This document shows, in pieces, positions 1 through 9,469 of a stretch of DNA of 48,622 bases. Location of the stretch: NCBI GenBank assembly GCA_014236755.1, contig JACCKY010000007.1:1-48622 (forward strand), read 5' to 3'. The first letter of the stretch is position 1. Each line of letters begins with the position of its first letter. This stretch comes from Candidatus Petromonas tenebris (GTDB lineage: Bacteria > Bacillota > Clostridia > Peptostreptococcales > Caminicellaceae). A program made the position numbers and the translations under genes. The notes below the pieces were generated by a model. That model searched no databases and was not told the origin of the DNA. It worked only from the letters and a program-made list of their open reading frames with translations.

Positions 1-41
1 AAATTTACTTGATTTCTATTTACACCTTCAATAAATGCCAT
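1..41 (-). CDS. Transposase N-terminus, partial (IS1182-like)
   Basis: The minus strand reads ATG at 41 down to the window edge and gives MAFIEGVNRNQVN, with a GGGAGA ribosome-binding site seven bases upstream. This opening resembles the start of IS1182-family transposases, which begin with a short GxNRxQ segment before the catalytic region. Only 13 codons are visible, so the family call rests on that similarity alone. It lies beside a group II intron remnant, consistent with an insertion-prone edge. Confidence 0.5.
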   Translation of the reverse strand, partial: MAFIEGVNRNQVN

Positions 42-124
42 ACTATCATCTCCCTTATATATACATTCGACAGTGATAGTCATTTTCCTTTTTGCTTAGA
101 TAATTTTTTATAATTGTTAAACAG

Positions 125-190
125 ACTTACGTACGGTTTGATGAGGAGATGGTGGAAGAGAGTTACCTCAAATCCACCGTTTTACTCTAC
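125..190 (+). mobile_element. Group II intron 3'-end remnant (part of domain V and domain VI)
   Basis: The segment opens with ACTTACGTACGGTTT, which matches the 3' strand of a bacterial group II intron domain V. It is followed by a stem (GGTGGA near 160, TCCACC near 173-178) like domain VI and ends in a typical TTTACTCTAC. The 5' half of domain V and everything upstream, including any reverse transcriptase, are missing, so it is a truncated and inactive copy. The identification is by pattern and was not folded computationally. Confidence 0.55.
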
Positions 191-289
191 AACTTGAAAA
201 ATTGCACAAGAAATTGAGAAATATATTAATAATGAAATTAAGTAAAGGCCAATTATTGCTCTATCTCATATACTGTAAAGGGGTCTTTT

Positions 290-562
290 ATGAGTATATA
301 TAAAAAGAATGCTTTGAACCAATTAAAGGATACATTTGAGATTTTGTTAGATGAGTATAGAGAAAATCTTTCGCAGGATGAAGTTTTCAAAATGGCAAAG
401 GAATATGAGATTAGGGTATGGAAAGAGCAGATGGAAAGCTATAAATTGATAAAAATAGAGGATGAATCTAGAGATATAAAAAATGCCATTAAAATTTGCA
501 AGTCAATGATAAAAGAACTCAGCAAAATTAGTATGAATGAGGTTCTAAGTACGTGGTATTGA
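290..562 (+). CDS. Small hypothetical protein (90 aa)
   Basis: A 90-residue, charged, helical-looking protein with no signal peptide or membrane segment and no motif I recognise. An AAGGGG ribosome-binding site lies six bases before the ATG, which supports translation. It stands alone between the intron remnant and the aminotransferase gene, on AT-rich DNA. It could be a resident gene or cargo of the decayed mobile region to its left. No function is proposed. Confidence 0.5.
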   Translation: MSIYKKNALNQLKDTFEILLDEYRENLSQDEVFKMAKEYEIRVWKEQMESYKLIKIEDESRDIKNAIKICKSMIKELSKISMNEVLSTWY

Positions 563-832
563 ATTATATAGGATTTCAAGTTAAAAATATAAAATAGTTT
601 GCTTTTTAATAGGGGCCCTTAAAATAGAAAGGGATCCCTTTGATTATATTTATCATTTTGAATATGCATAAGAGGTTTTTTTATTTTTTGAACTAAAGAC
701 AAAAAGAAAAATAATAAATACTTAAAAAAATTCAGTAATAATTAAGAGACAACTTCATAAGAATTAAGTAATAATTAAAAAAATAAATTTTAAATTAATA
801 AAATAAATGTTTCAAATGGGGAGGAGAAAATA

Positions 833-2182
833 GTGGGAAAAACTGATAAATGCACACAAATAGTTAAAGAAGATGAAAGGGTTATATCACCTTTTACTAG
901 AGTACCCTATTATCCCTTAGTAATAAAAAGGGGATATGGTGCTATGGTAGAGGACACTGATGGTAATCAATATATAGATTTATTATCAAGTGCATCAGCG
1001 TTGAATACAGGACATTCTCATGAAAAGGTAGTCGAAGCAATTATTGAGCAAGTGAGAGAGTTTATTCATTATACTCCAGCTTATATGTATCATGAACCTT
1101 TAGTAAAATTAGCTAAAGAGATTATAAAAATTACACCAGGAGATTGTGCCCAAAAAGTCGCATTTGGTCTTTCGGGTTCTGATGCTAACGATGGAATGAT
1201 TAAATTAGCACGAGCCTATACAGGAAGAAGCAAAATTATTTCTTTTATCGGTGCTTATCATGGTTCAACTTATGGGGCTCTTTCTTTATCTGCAATAAGT
1301 CTGAATATGAGAAAGAAAATAGGACCCTTTGTACCAGAAATTTATCATATTCCCTACCCAGATTGTTATCGTTGCACGTTTGGCAAGGAAGAAAAAAGTT
1401 GCAATATGGAGTGCTTAAAACATCTAGAATTAGCTTTTAATCACTATATACCAGCTGAAGAAGTAGCAGCAGTAATAATTGAGCCAATTGCAGGTGACAT
1501 TGGTTTAGTTGTGCCTCCTAAGAAATATGTAGAAAAGCTATATGATCTATGCAAAAAAAATGGAATACTTTTTGTTACAGATGAGGTACAACAAGGATTT
1601 GGTCGTACAGGAAAATGGTTTGGAATAGAGAACTTTGAGGTGGTTCCCGATATAGTGGTTATGGGTAAATCTATAGCTTCCGGTATGCCTTTGAGTGCAA
1701 TTGTAGCAAGAAAAGAGATAATGGACTCATGTGATGCACCTGCACATTTATTTACGATGGGAGGAAATCCCGTTTCATGTAAAGCTGCACTTGCAACTAT
1801 AGAAATAATTAAAGATCAAAAACTTTTAGAACATACTAGGCAACTAGGAGAATATGTAAAACAACGTTTTAATGAGATGAAGACAAAGTATGAAATCATA
1901 GGGGATGTTAGAGGATTAGGATTATCAATAGGAGTAGATTTGATCAAAGATACACAGACCAAGGAAAGAGCAAGAGAGGCGGCTGCTAAAATATGTTATC
2001 GATGCTGGGAAAAGGGAGTGATTATCACCTTCTTTGGAAATAGTGTTCTAAGAATCCAACCTCCGTTAGTAATCAAAAAAGAGCAGATGGATAAGGCATT
2101 GAATATTATTGAAGAATCTATTCAGGAGTATATAAAGGGAAATATACCAGATGAGGTTCTTGAGGTAGCAAAGGGTTGGTAA
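833..2182 (+). CDS. Class-III PLP-dependent aminotransferase
   Basis: A 449-residue protein with the full fold-type I, class-III layout of 4-aminobutyrate/ornithine-type aminotransferases: a substrate-entry region near the N-terminus, SGSDANDGMIKLAR in the cofactor-phosphate region, the FVTDEVQQGFGRTG aspartate loop and the Schiff-base lysine in VVMGKSIASGMP. A cysteine cluster (near residues 180-197) is an uncommon insert for the class. The GTG start is fixed by GGGGAGGAG eight bases upstream. The substrate cannot be read from sequence; 4-aminobutyrate or another omega-amino acid is possible. The next gene is a membrane transporter 100 bases downstream, so the pair may import and transaminate one amino acid. 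Two copies of a 12-base repeat (734-745 and 767-778, 33 bases apart) lie upstream and might bind a regulator. Confidence 0.85.
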   Translation: MGKTDKCTQIVKEDERVISPFTRVPYYPLVIKRGYGAMVEDTDGNQYIDLLSSASALNTGHSHEKVVEAIIEQVREFIHYTPAYMYHEPLVKLAKEIIKITPGDCAQKVAFGLSGSDANDGMIKLARAYTGRSKIISFIGAYHGSTYGALSLSAISLNMRKKIGPFVPEIYHIPYPDCYRCTFGKEEKSCNMECLKHLELAFNHYIPAEEVAAVIIEPIAGDIGLVVPPKKYVEKLYDLCKKNGILFVTDEVQQGFGRTGKWFGIENFEVVPDIVVMGKSIASGMPLSAIVARKEIMDSCDAPAHLFTMGGNPVSCKAALATIEIIKDQKLLEHTRQLGEYVKQRFNEMKTKYEIIGDVRGLGLSIGVDLIKDTQTKERAREAAAKICYRCWEKGVIITFFGNSVLRIQPPLVIKKEQMDKALNIIEESIQEYIKGNIPDEVLEVAKGW

Positions 2183-2284
2183 TTAGTATAAAAACCATTG
2201 TTTTAGGATTGGAGGTGAATAAGTACAAATTTAACCTGCGAAAAGATCAAAACTATTAGTTTAAAAAGGAAGGGAGATATGGGA

Positions 2285-3430
2285 ATGGAAGTTTCGAAAG
2301 GTAAAAAGAAAAGTTTTTTTGAAGGAGCTTTTGGAAAGTTTATACTTCCAGGAATTATATTGCAATCTGTTCTGATAGGGGGAGGCTATGCCACGGGCCG
2401 TGAAATAGTTGCCTTTGGAGCAAAATTTGGTGCTCTTGGGTGGTTAGGTGGTATTGGGATATTTATTGGCTTTACGGTTATGAGCATCTTGACATTTGAA
2501 ATTGCTAGAATATATAAAGTCTATGATTACAAGTCATTAGTACAACAATTTGCGGGGAAACTATGGATTGTATACGATATTATTTATTTGCTTCTCGCTA
2601 TTTTAATAATTGCCGTTATGGCTGCTGCAACAGGAGAAATCGTTGAAAATACACTAGGAATTCCCTATTGGGGTGGAGTTACAGGAGTTATAATTATAGT
2701 TGGTATTCTTAATTTTTATGGTAGATGGTTAATTGAGAGATTTGAAACTTACGGGACCATTGCATTATATATAGGATATATTATATTTGGTGGGTTAGTA
2801 ATTTCAAAAACATGGACTCATGCACAAAGCATATTTGCTACAGGAGATGTTAGTTATATAAAAGATTCCGCTGTAACTATTGGAGCAGTTTTATGGACAG
2901 GAGTAGTTTATGTGGGATATAACTTAGCTGTTTATCCGGCTTGTCTCTTTACTTTAGAAAGACAAACCAGTAGAAAACAAACTGTATGGGCAGGTATAAT
3001 CTCAGGAATATTGATGACTGTCCCATGGTTTTTGACATATTTTGCTATAATGGGATTTTACCCTTCAGAAAATATTTTGGGGGCACCTGTACCTTGGTTA
3101 GCTATGTTAGATGGAATAGGAGGTCCTGGAATAGTAGCAATATTTGGAATTGTAGTAGGTTGGACGTTAATCGAAACGTCAACGGGGATAATACATGCTT
3201 TAGTAGAAAGAATAAACTCTGGATTGATAGAAATGGGCAAAAAACCTTTTACTTCTAAACAAAATGCGATAGTCACTGTGTTAGTACTGATTACAGCTAC
3301 GATTATGGCAAAGATAGGAATTATAGATCTAATTGCAAAGGGATATACAATGATGGCATATGGAATGATTGTAGTATATGCAATTCCCCTTGTAACGATT
3401 GGGTTAATTAAAATACTTAAGGCAAATTAA
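2285..3430 (+). CDS. YkvI-family membrane transporter
   Basis: About 381 residues with ten or more hydrophobic segments. A GGGYATGREIVAFGAKFG stretch lies in the first membrane helix, like the unwound, glycine-rich TM1 of LeuT-fold amino-acid transporters; this matches the uncharacterised YkvI family. The ATG at 2285 is preferred over 2279 because the GGGAG site is eight bases from it and only two from the other. Its neighbour is an aminotransferase, so an amino acid is the likeliest substrate, but none is demonstrated for the family. A terminator follows at 3530. Confidence 0.75.
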   Translation: MEVSKGKKKSFFEGAFGKFILPGIILQSVLIGGGYATGREIVAFGAKFGALGWLGGIGIFIGFTVMSILTFEIARIYKVYDYKSLVQQFAGKLWIVYDIIYLLLAILIIAVMAAATGEIVENTLGIPYWGGVTGVIIIVGILNFYGRWLIERFETYGTIALYIGYIIFGGLVISKTWTHAQSIFATGDVSYIKDSAVTIGAVLWTGVVYVGYNLAVYPACLFTLERQTSRKQTVWAGIISGILMTVPWFLTYFAIMGFYPSENILGAPVPWLAMLDGIGGPGIVAIFGIVVGWTLIETSTGIIHALVERINSGLIEMGKKPFTSKQNAIVTVLVLITATIMAKIGIIDLIAKGYTMMAYGMIVVYAIPLVTIGLIKILKAN

Positions 3431-3529
3431 ATAAAAAAATTGAATTCTATTCTGTAGTTGGCTGTATTTAGATTTTACGATAAACAAGAATTTTATATTA
3501 ACATAGTGAAAATTTATATTTTTATGAAT

Positions 3530-3563
3530 TCCCTAGAGCATTATCTAGGGAGTTTTCGTTTTT
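3530..3563 (+). terminator. Rho-independent terminator after the aminotransferase/YkvI pair
   Basis: The hairpin TCCCTAGA-gcatta-TCTAGGGA (3530-3551) is followed by a thymine-rich run to 3563. It ends the two-gene transcript before the acc promoter. Confidence 0.8.
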
Positions 3564-3622
3564 TATACTTAAAAAAGTTATGGAGTGGATGTAAACTAGA
3601 AAACATTGCATACATTCATACA

Positions 3623-3651
3623 TTGAAATAAGTGTATACAGATGATATAAT
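3623..3651 (+). promoter_or_regulatory. Sigma-A-type promoter of the accBCDA operon
   Basis: TTGAAA at 3623-3628 and a perfect TATAAT at 3646-3651 are separated by exactly 17 bases. Transcription would start near 3658, at the left edge of the palindrome described next. It is the clearest housekeeping promoter in the left part of the window. Confidence 0.8.
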
Positions 3652-3658
3652 ACTAACA

Positions 3659-3683
3659 GATATTAGTACTAACTACTAATATC
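3659..3683. promoter_or_regulatory. FapR-like operator in the acc leader
   Basis: A perfect inverted repeat with ten-base arms, GATATTAGTA-ctaac-TACTAATATC, lies at the predicted transcription start. Its core TTAGTACTAACTACTAA has the length and outer bases of the FapR box of Firmicutes (TTAGTAC, 3 bases, GTACTAA), with differences only near the centre. FapR represses lipid-synthesis genes until malonyl-CoA accumulates, which suits an acetyl-CoA carboxylase operon. The FapR gene itself is not in the window. Confidence 0.65.
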
Positions 3684-3707
3684 AAATACAAATTAGGAGG
3701 AATATAA

Positions 3708-4151
3708 ATGAATATTAAAGATATACGAGAATTGATATTAACGATCGATAAAACAAATATACAAAAAGTCGAAATTGAAGAAAAAGATATAAGGATAAGC
3801 ATATCAAAATCAACTCTTTGTGAAAATAAGAACTCTCAAATAAAAGAAGAACAAGTAAAACAAAAAATAGAGTCTGAAAAAAATGAAAAAAATATAGACC
3901 ATACAGATGATGAATTTTACATAGTTAAATCTCCTATAGTAGGAGCTTTTTATGCAGCTCCAAGTCCTGAGTCAAAACCATTCGTAAAGGTTGGAGATGA
4001 AGTGGTGAAGGGTCAAACTCTCTGTATAATAGAAGCCATGAAGATTATGAATGAAATTGAAAGTGAAGTATCAGGTAAAGTAGTAGAGATTTTGGTAGAC
4101 AATGAAGATGCTGTAGAATATGGTCAGCCTTTAATGAAAATTAGGAGGTAA
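3708..4151 (+). CDS. accB: Biotin carboxyl carrier protein of acetyl-CoA carboxylase
   Basis: A 147-residue protein that carries biotin between the carboxylase and carboxyltransferase of acetyl-CoA carboxylase. The C-terminal biotinyl domain (about residues 72-147) has the signature [10 protein letters not shown], with the biotin-accepting Lys112. A charged, flexible linker precedes it. The length is normal for AccB. It is first in an accB-accC-accD-accA operon; accC starts nine bases after its stop. TTAGGAGGAA sits just upstream of the ATG. Confidence 0.95.
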   Translation: MNIKDIRELILTIDKTNIQKVEIEEKDIRISISKSTLCENKNSQIKEEQVKQKIESEKNEKNIDHTDDEFYIVKSPIVGAFYAAPSPESKPFVKVGDEVVKGQTLCIIEAMKIMNEIESEVSGKVVEILVDNEDAVEYGQPLMKIRR

Positions 4152-4159
4152 TATATACA

Positions 4160-5500
4160 ATGTTTAAAAAAGTACTTATAGCTAACAGAGGGGAAATTGC
4201 TCTGAGAATTATTAGGGCATGTAAAGAGATGGGACTAAATACGGTAGCAGTCTACTCAGAAATCGACAGAGATTGTCTCCATGTACATATGGCAGATGAA
4301 GCCATATGTATTGGGCCGGCAGATTCATCAAAAAGCTATTTAAATATAAAAAACATTATTAGCGCTGCCATTATAAGCGGTGCTGAAGCCATTCATCCGG
4401 GATATGGTTTTTTATCTGAAAATCCTAAATTTGCGAGAGTGTGTAAGCTCCAAGGATTAAAGTTAATTGGGCCTAGTGAAGAAAATATAAGGAAAATGGG
4501 CAATAAATCCGAGGCAAGAAGAACAATGGTTGAAGCAGGTATACCTGTAGTTCCGGGAACAAAGGATGTCACAATCAATGCAGATGAAGGACTGAAGTTA
4601 GCTAAGGAAATAGGATTTCCCGTCATCATTAAAGCTTCAAGTGGTGGCGGAGGTAGAGGAATGAGAATAGTCTATAGTGAGAAAGAATTTACAGATGCTT
4701 TCAATACTGCAAAGTCAGAGTCTGCTGTTGCCTTTAATGATGATTCAATGTACATAGAAAAGTATATTGAAGAGCCAAGGCATATAGAGTTTCAGATTTT
4801 AGCAGATGAGTATGGAAATATTCTTCATTTAGGAGAACGCGACTGTTCACTGCAAAGACGCAATCAAAAAGTTTTAGAAGAAGCTCCATGCAGCATAATA
4901 GATAGTCCCTTGAGAGAGAAGATGGGAGAGATGGCAGTGAAGGCTGCTAAAACAGTTAATTATGTGGGGGCGGGGACTATTGAATTTTTATTAGATAGGT
5001 ATAATAACTTTTATTTTATTGAAATGAATACCAGAATTCAGGTAGAACATCCCGTTACGGAAGTAATTACAGGTATAGATCTAATCAAAGAACAAATTAA
5101 AATAGCTAAAGGAGAAGAATTAAAGTTTACTCAAGATGATATTAAAATAAGTGGACATGCGATAGAATGTAGGATAAATGCAGAAGACCCTAATAAAAGC
5201 TTTAGGCCTTCACCTGGTACCGTTGAACATTATTTCGTTCCAGGAGGAAATGGTGTGCGTGTAGATAGTCATATATACAGCGGATATAGAATTCCTCCGA
5301 CTTATGATTCCATGATTGGCAAGTTGATAGCATGGGGAAAGAACAGGGAAGAAGCAATAGCTAGAACTAGGAGGGCATTAGATGAAATGATAATAACAGG
5401 AATAAATACAAATATAGATTTTCACAGAAAAATATTAGACAATAAAAAATTCCTTGAAAACCAAATCAATACTTCATTTATAGAGAAAGAAATAATGTAG
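4160..5500 (+). CDS. accC: Biotin carboxylase subunit of acetyl-CoA carboxylase
   Basis: This 446-residue enzyme carboxylates biotin on AccB with ATP and bicarbonate. The order is standard: N-terminal [10 protein letters not shown], the ATP-grasp glycine loop [14 protein letters not shown] near residue 158, the [13 protein letters not shown] metal/ATP segment, the [14 protein letters not shown] active site and the biotin-carboxylase C-terminal domain. The length equals the family norm, with no breaks. The AGGAGG site is in the end of accB, suggesting coupled translation. Confidence 0.96.
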   Translation: MFKKVLIANRGEIALRIIRACKEMGLNTVAVYSEIDRDCLHVHMADEAICIGPADSSKSYLNIKNIISAAIISGAEAIHPGYGFLSENPKFARVCKLQGLKLIGPSEENIRKMGNKSEARRTMVEAGIPVVPGTKDVTINADEGLKLAKEIGFPVIIKASSGGGGRGMRIVYSEKEFTDAFNTAKSESAVAFNDDSMYIEKYIEEPRHIEFQILADEYGNILHLGERDCSLQRRNQKVLEEAPCSIIDSPLREKMGEMAVKAAKTVNYVGAGTIEFLLDRYNNFYFIEMNTRIQVEHPVTEVITGIDLIKEQIKIAKGEELKFTQDDIKISGHAIECRINAEDPNKSFRPSPGTVEHYFVPGGNGVRVDSHIYSGYRIPPTYDSMIGKLIAWGKNREEAIARTRRALDEMIITGINTNIDFHRKILDNKKFLENQINTSFIEKEIM

Positions 5501-5510
5501 GAGGAAAAAA

Positions 5511-6425
5511 ATGATAAGTGAATTTTTACGTAAAAAGAAGAAATATGTAACAATAAATTTGAATGAAAAAGAAGACAAGAAAAAGACTTCTATGAATATT
5601 GAGTTTGCTAATAGGATAGTAGAGAAAGATATTGATGAAAAGATTTGGATTAAATGTTCAAATTGCAGTGAGATTCTTTTAAGTGAAGATGTAGAGAAAA
5701 ATTTATACATATGTAACAAATGCGATTATCATTTTAGAATGGGTGCACGAGATAGACTAAGTATAGTACTTGATGAAAATAGTTTTAAGGAATATGATAA
5801 AGAGTTAAAAATTACAAATCCTTTAGACTTTCCCGGCTATAGTGAAAAAATCAGTAAAGCTTTAGAAAAATCAGGGGAGGACGAAGCGGTAATTACAGGA
5901 GAGGGAAAAATAAATGGAATACAAGCGGTTGTATGTGCTATGGAACCAAAGTTTATGATGGGAAGCATGGGGTGTGTAGTGGGAGAAAAAATTTCCAGGG
6001 CAATAGAGAGGGCTACTAGAAAGAGGCTACCTTTGATTATTTTCTCAGCTTCAGGAGGTGCCAGAATGCAGGAAGGGATATTGTCACTTATGCAGATGGC
6101 TAAGACTTCAGCGGCACTTAGTAGATTTTCAGAAAAAAGGCTACCGTATGTATCTGTATTAACTGATCCTACAACTGGAGGAGTTACCGCTAGCTTTGCC
6201 ATGCTAGGAGATATTATTATATCAGAGCCAGGAGCGTTAATAGGGTTTGCAGGTCCAAGGGTGATAGAGCAAACAATAAGACAAAGGCTTCCTGAAGGAT
6301 TTCAAAGAGCTGAGTTTTTAAAGGAAAGAGGATTTGTAGATAAAATAGTCCATAGGAAGAATTTAAGGGAAATACTATTTAAAATATTATATATCCATAC
6401 ATTAGAGGGTGAAGTAAATGAATAA
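5511..6425 (+). CDS. accD: Acetyl-CoA carboxyltransferase beta subunit
   Basis: A 304-residue carboxyltransferase half that, with AccA, moves the carboxyl group from biotin to acetyl-CoA to give malonyl-CoA. A zinc ribbon of two CxxC pairs (KCSNCSE and [10 protein letters not shown]) opens the protein at about residues 46-70. The crotonase-fold region follows, with [12 protein letters not shown] and [12 protein letters not shown]. The start is preceded by GGAGGAAAAAA. Its last eight bases overlap accA. Confidence 0.95.
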   Translation: MISEFLRKKKKYVTINLNEKEDKKKTSMNIEFANRIVEKDIDEKIWIKCSNCSEILLSEDVEKNLYICNKCDYHFRMGARDRLSIVLDENSFKEYDKELKITNPLDFPGYSEKISKALEKSGEDEAVITGEGKINGIQAVVCAMEPKFMMGSMGCVVGEKISRAIERATRKRLPLIIFSASGGARMQEGILSLMQMAKTSAALSRFSEKRLPYVSVLTDPTTGGVTASFAMLGDIIISEPGALIGFAGPRVIEQTIRQRLPEGFQRAEFLKERGFVDKIVHRKNLREILFKILYIHTLEGEVNE

Positions 6426-7362
6426 TGCTTTAGAATTTGAAAGACCTATAATAGAATTGGAGGATAAAATCCATGAGCTGGAGAGTTTTATAAGGGAAAA
6501 TGAGGTTGATTTATCACATGAAATAGATATATTGAAAAATAAACTGGATAACATTAAAAAAAATATATACAATAATCTCACGCCATGGCAAAAAGTAAAG
6601 ATTGCAAGATTACTGGACAGACCAACTACCCTAGAATACATAGAAAGGATCTTTACCGATTTTATAGAGCTTCATGGGGATAGACTTTATAGAGATGATT
6701 ATGCTATTATAGGAGGGATTGGGTTACTTGATGGAATCCCCGTTACGGTTATAGGGCATCAAAAAGGCAGGGATACAAAGGAGAATATCAAGAGAAATTT
6801 TGGTATGGCTCATCCTGAAGGATATAGAAAAGCCTTGAGGCTTATGGAGCAGGCAGAAAAATTCGAAAGGCCGGTGATTATGTTTATAGATACACCAGGT
6901 GCTTATTGTGGAATAGGAGCAGAGGAGAGGGGACAAGGCGAGGCAATAGCTACAAATCTGTTGCAGATGAGTAAATTAAAAATCCCTATAATAGTTGTGG
7001 TTATAGGTGAAGGAGGAAGTGGAGGAGCCCTAGCCCTTGGAATTGGAGACAGAGTTTGTATGCTTGAGCACTCTGTATATTCTGTTATTTCCCCTGAAGG
7101 TCTTTCTAGCATTCTGTGGAAGGATGCATCTTTAGCTGAAAAGGCTGCTGAAATCATGAAGCTAACAGCCCAAGATTTATTAGAGCTAAATATAATTGAT
7201 AAAGTTATTGAGGAGCCTTTAGGTGGTGCACATAAGGATGTAGATCTTGTGTCAAGTAATATAAAAAACTATATAGTTAAAGAATTGACGGAATTGCTAA
7301 AATTAGATTCTAATACGTTGCTGGATATGAGGTATCAAAGGATTAGAAAAATAGGAGTATAA
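6418..7362 (+). CDS. accA: Acetyl-CoA carboxyltransferase alpha subunit
   Basis: A 314-residue partner of AccD. It starts with a helical segment and continues with the crotonase-like domain: [36 protein letters not shown] and [13 protein letters not shown], which build the acetyl-CoA/biotin site. It begins inside the accD 3' end (eight-base overlap), the usual coupling for obligate heteromers. It is the last gene of the operon; no fab genes follow, unlike many fatty-acid clusters. Confidence 0.95.
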   Translation: MNNALEFERPIIELEDKIHELESFIRENEVDLSHEIDILKNKLDNIKKNIYNNLTPWQKVKIARLLDRPTTLEYIERIFTDFIELHGDRLYRDDYAIIGGIGLLDGIPVTVIGHQKGRDTKENIKRNFGMAHPEGYRKALRLMEQAEKFERPVIMFIDTPGAYCGIGAEERGQGEAIATNLLQMSKLKIPIIVVVIGEGGSGGALALGIGDRVCMLEHSVYSVISPEGLSSILWKDASLAEKAAEIMKLTAQDLLELNIIDKVIEEPLGGAHKDVDLVSSNIKNYIVKELTELLKLDSNTLLDMRYQRIRKIGV

Positions 7363-7363
7363 A

Positions 7364-7456
7364 GATATAAGTAGTCCTTTAAAGAGCTTGCTTTCATCAG
7401 GCATTAGTGCAGGAACTATGACTGCACTAATTTTGAATATAGTTTTAGAGGAATAA
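7364..7456 (+). pseudogene. C-terminal remnant of an NCS2 purine/uracil permease
   Basis: Directly after accA, a short open stretch reads SSPLKSLLSSGISAGTMTAL and continues to a TAA at 7454-7456. This matches the last membrane helix of NCS2 xanthine/uracil permeases, which end in a P..(L)..LLSSGI.(A)G..(T)A..LN pattern. No start codon and no other part of the permease is present, so it is a deletion relic. It lies beside a PucR-type purine regulator, suggesting that a regulator-permease pair was once adjacent here. The remaining non-coding part of 7363-7773 holds the terminator at 7535 and AT-rich sequence. Confidence 0.6.
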
Positions 7457-7534
7457 TATGTAGAAGAAGATGAAAGGGATGAAAAGGTTGCTACCCTAGT
7501 TGAGGGATTATTTATAATGAAATAGAAACTTAGG

Positions 7535-7560
7535 GATTCGGGATTTCCGAATCTTTTTTT
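7535..7560 (+). terminator. Rho-independent terminator
   Basis: GATTCGG-gattt-CCGAATC followed by seven thymines. It terminates the acc operon and the permease relic behind it. Confidence 0.85.
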
Positions 7561-7773
7561 GAATCATAAAAATTTCGACTTTTCAAAATTGTTTGTAAAA
7601 CAACTATAAAATAAGAAGGATTCTTAATTTAAATAGCGAAAACATGAAATATTACTCATAAAAATATAATGAAAAATCTAGATATATTTGTGAAAAAACT
7701 ACATATAGATTGTTATATAGGTGTATTTTAAAGAGATTATTTATAAGATTTTTACAATAAGAGGGTGAATAGC

Positions 7774-9435
7774 TTGCTAAGGGAAAGTGGAATTACATTG
7801 AAGGAAGCATTGGAAATGGAGTGTTTGAAGGACTGTAGATTAATTGCAGGATTTGAAGGATACAACAATGTTATCACAAGGGTAAATATTATGGCGGATC
7901 CCGATATTATCTATTGGGTAAGCGAAGGAGAACTGCTATTGACGACGGCATATTTTTTTAAAACTGCCCATATTGATGAACAGATACAGTTTATAAAAGA
8001 ACTCAGTAAAAGAAACCTGTCTGGAATAGCAATAAAGATATATCCCTATCTTGAGAGACTTCCAAGGGAGGTAATAGACCTTGCAAATCATTTAAAGTTT
8101 CCTATTATTGAACTTGACTATCAAATACCCTTTACCGATATAATAACACCTATTTTTAAAGAAATATTCAATAAGCAAGCATCACTACTTCAAAAGATCG
8201 AAGACCTCCATGAAAATCTAATGAATATAATTCTGACTGGAGGTGGTGTTAAGGATATTATTACTACCCTGATCCAAACAGTTGGAAATCCTATATTAAT
8301 TAAAAATCACTACTTTGAAGACTTTATTTATGGCGATGCCATTTATCCATGGAGCTATGAAGAACTGGAAAATAAGATAGAAATTTTTTTAAAAAACAAT
8401 ATCAATAATAAAAGATTAAAGGAAACATACTCTACGAAATTAAAAATAGATGATAAGATGTTGGATACGGCGTTTATTCCAATAAAGGTAAAGAGTAGTG
8501 TTTATGGATATATAATAGTTATAGCCAGTGAGAAAAGTATAACTAATTTTGATATTGTATCTATTGAAACTGCATCTGCAATTATTGCCGTTGAATCCTT
8601 AAGAAGAATATCCATCCAAGAGGTTGAAAATAGATATAAGGCTGAATTTTTTGAAGATCTTATTTCCTTTGATAAGATTAGAAAAAATAAAGCTATTGAG
8701 AGAGCTCTATATTACAATTTTGATAAACAAGCACTATACAATATAGTTACTATACATTTTTCTCAAAGAGACTTAAACATAGAGAACCAATACGATTTTG
8801 ACCAGTATAAAAATAAAGCCATTCATATAATTAACAGCATATGCAGCTATGAAAACACTACCTTTTTAGCTACAAGTAAAGGGAGTACCATAAATATATT
8901 GTTTATGTGGAAAAATGGGAAAGACTTAAAATCAAAAATAGATAATATAGTTACAGAAATAAATAAAAAAATTAAAGAGAAAATGAATTTAGCAAAATAT
9001 AAGATAGGTATAGGGAGACCATATGAAGGATTAGAAAATGCTTTCAAGAGTTTGAAGGATGCAGAAAAGGCCATAGAAGCCGGGAAAAAATATGTGGATG
9101 CTGAAATAATAGATTTTGACGAATTGGGAATCTATAAAATCTTTTGTCAAGATAATTTAAAAGAAGAGCTCATGAAATTTTATAGGTCTACACTTATGCC
9201 CCTTTGCGAATATGATACTAAAAGAAATACGGAGCTTGTAAGGACTCTTGAGGTATATTTTGAAACCAACGGCAACTTGAAAAAGATGTCACAGAAACTT
9301 TTTACCCACTATAATACTATCCTGTACCGAATTAATAGAATATGTGAAATAACAGATATGGACTTAAATGACGAACATGATAGATTTAGTCTAGAGACAG
9401 CACTTAAAATAAAGAAAATGATGGGAAATGTATAA
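7774..9435 (+). CDS. PucR-family transcriptional regulator
   Basis: A roughly 553-residue regulator with the PucR layout: an N-terminal purine-catabolism regulator domain (about residues 1-130), a central GGDEF-like/CdaR-type region with a GIGRPYEGLENAFKSLKDAE segment, and a C-terminal PucR helix-turn-helix (about 490-550; NTELVRTLEVYFETNGNLK and HYNTILYRINRI). Relatives control purine, allantoin or sugar-acid catabolism. A TTG start at 7774 is chosen because GAGGGTG is seven bases upstream; the GTG at 7765 would overlap that site. It sits next to the purine operon, converges with the cyclase gene and is the natural candidate regulator of 10487-22992. The direction of control is not shown. 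Confidence 0.85.
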   Translation: MLRESGITLKEALEMECLKDCRLIAGFEGYNNVITRVNIMADPDIIYWVSEGELLLTTAYFFKTAHIDEQIQFIKELSKRNLSGIAIKIYPYLERLPREVIDLANHLKFPIIELDYQIPFTDIITPIFKEIFNKQASLLQKIEDLHENLMNIILTGGGVKDIITTLIQTVGNPILIKNHYFEDFIYGDAIYPWSYEELENKIEIFLKNNINNKRLKETYSTKLKIDDKMLDTAFIPIKVKSSVYGYIIVIASEKSITNFDIVSIETASAIIAVESLRRISIQEVENRYKAEFFEDLISFDKIRKNKAIERALYYNFDKQALYNIVTIHFSQRDLNIENQYDFDQYKNKAIHIINSICSYENTTFLATSKGSTINILFMWKNGKDLKSKIDNIVTEINKKIKEKMNLAKYKIGIGRPYEGLENAFKSLKDAEKAIEAGKKYVDAEIIDFDELGIYKIFCQDNLKEELMKFYRSTLMPLCEYDTKRNTELVRTLEVYFETNGNLKKMSQKLFTHYNTILYRINRICEITDMDLNDEHDRFSLETALKIKKMMGNV

Positions 9436-9437
9436 CA

Positions 9438-9469
9438 AAAAATCTATGGACCTGAGTCCATAGATTTTT
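9438..9469. terminator. Bidirectional terminator between two convergent genes
   Basis: The inverted repeat AAAAATCTATGGA-cctgag-TCCATAGATTTTT has A and T runs on its two sides. It can stop transcription both from the PucR gene (plus strand) and from the cyclase gene (minus strand). Confidence 0.85.

Noticed and set aside
191-243. Possible C-terminal end of an IS3-type transposase (frame reading IAQEIEKYINNEIK)
   Set aside because: Only 14 residues of low information; not enough to support an insertion-sequence call.
2986-3258. 90-residue plus-strand frame inside the YkvI gene
   Set aside because: A frame shadow of a clear membrane protein gene, with no ribosome-binding site or recognisable product.
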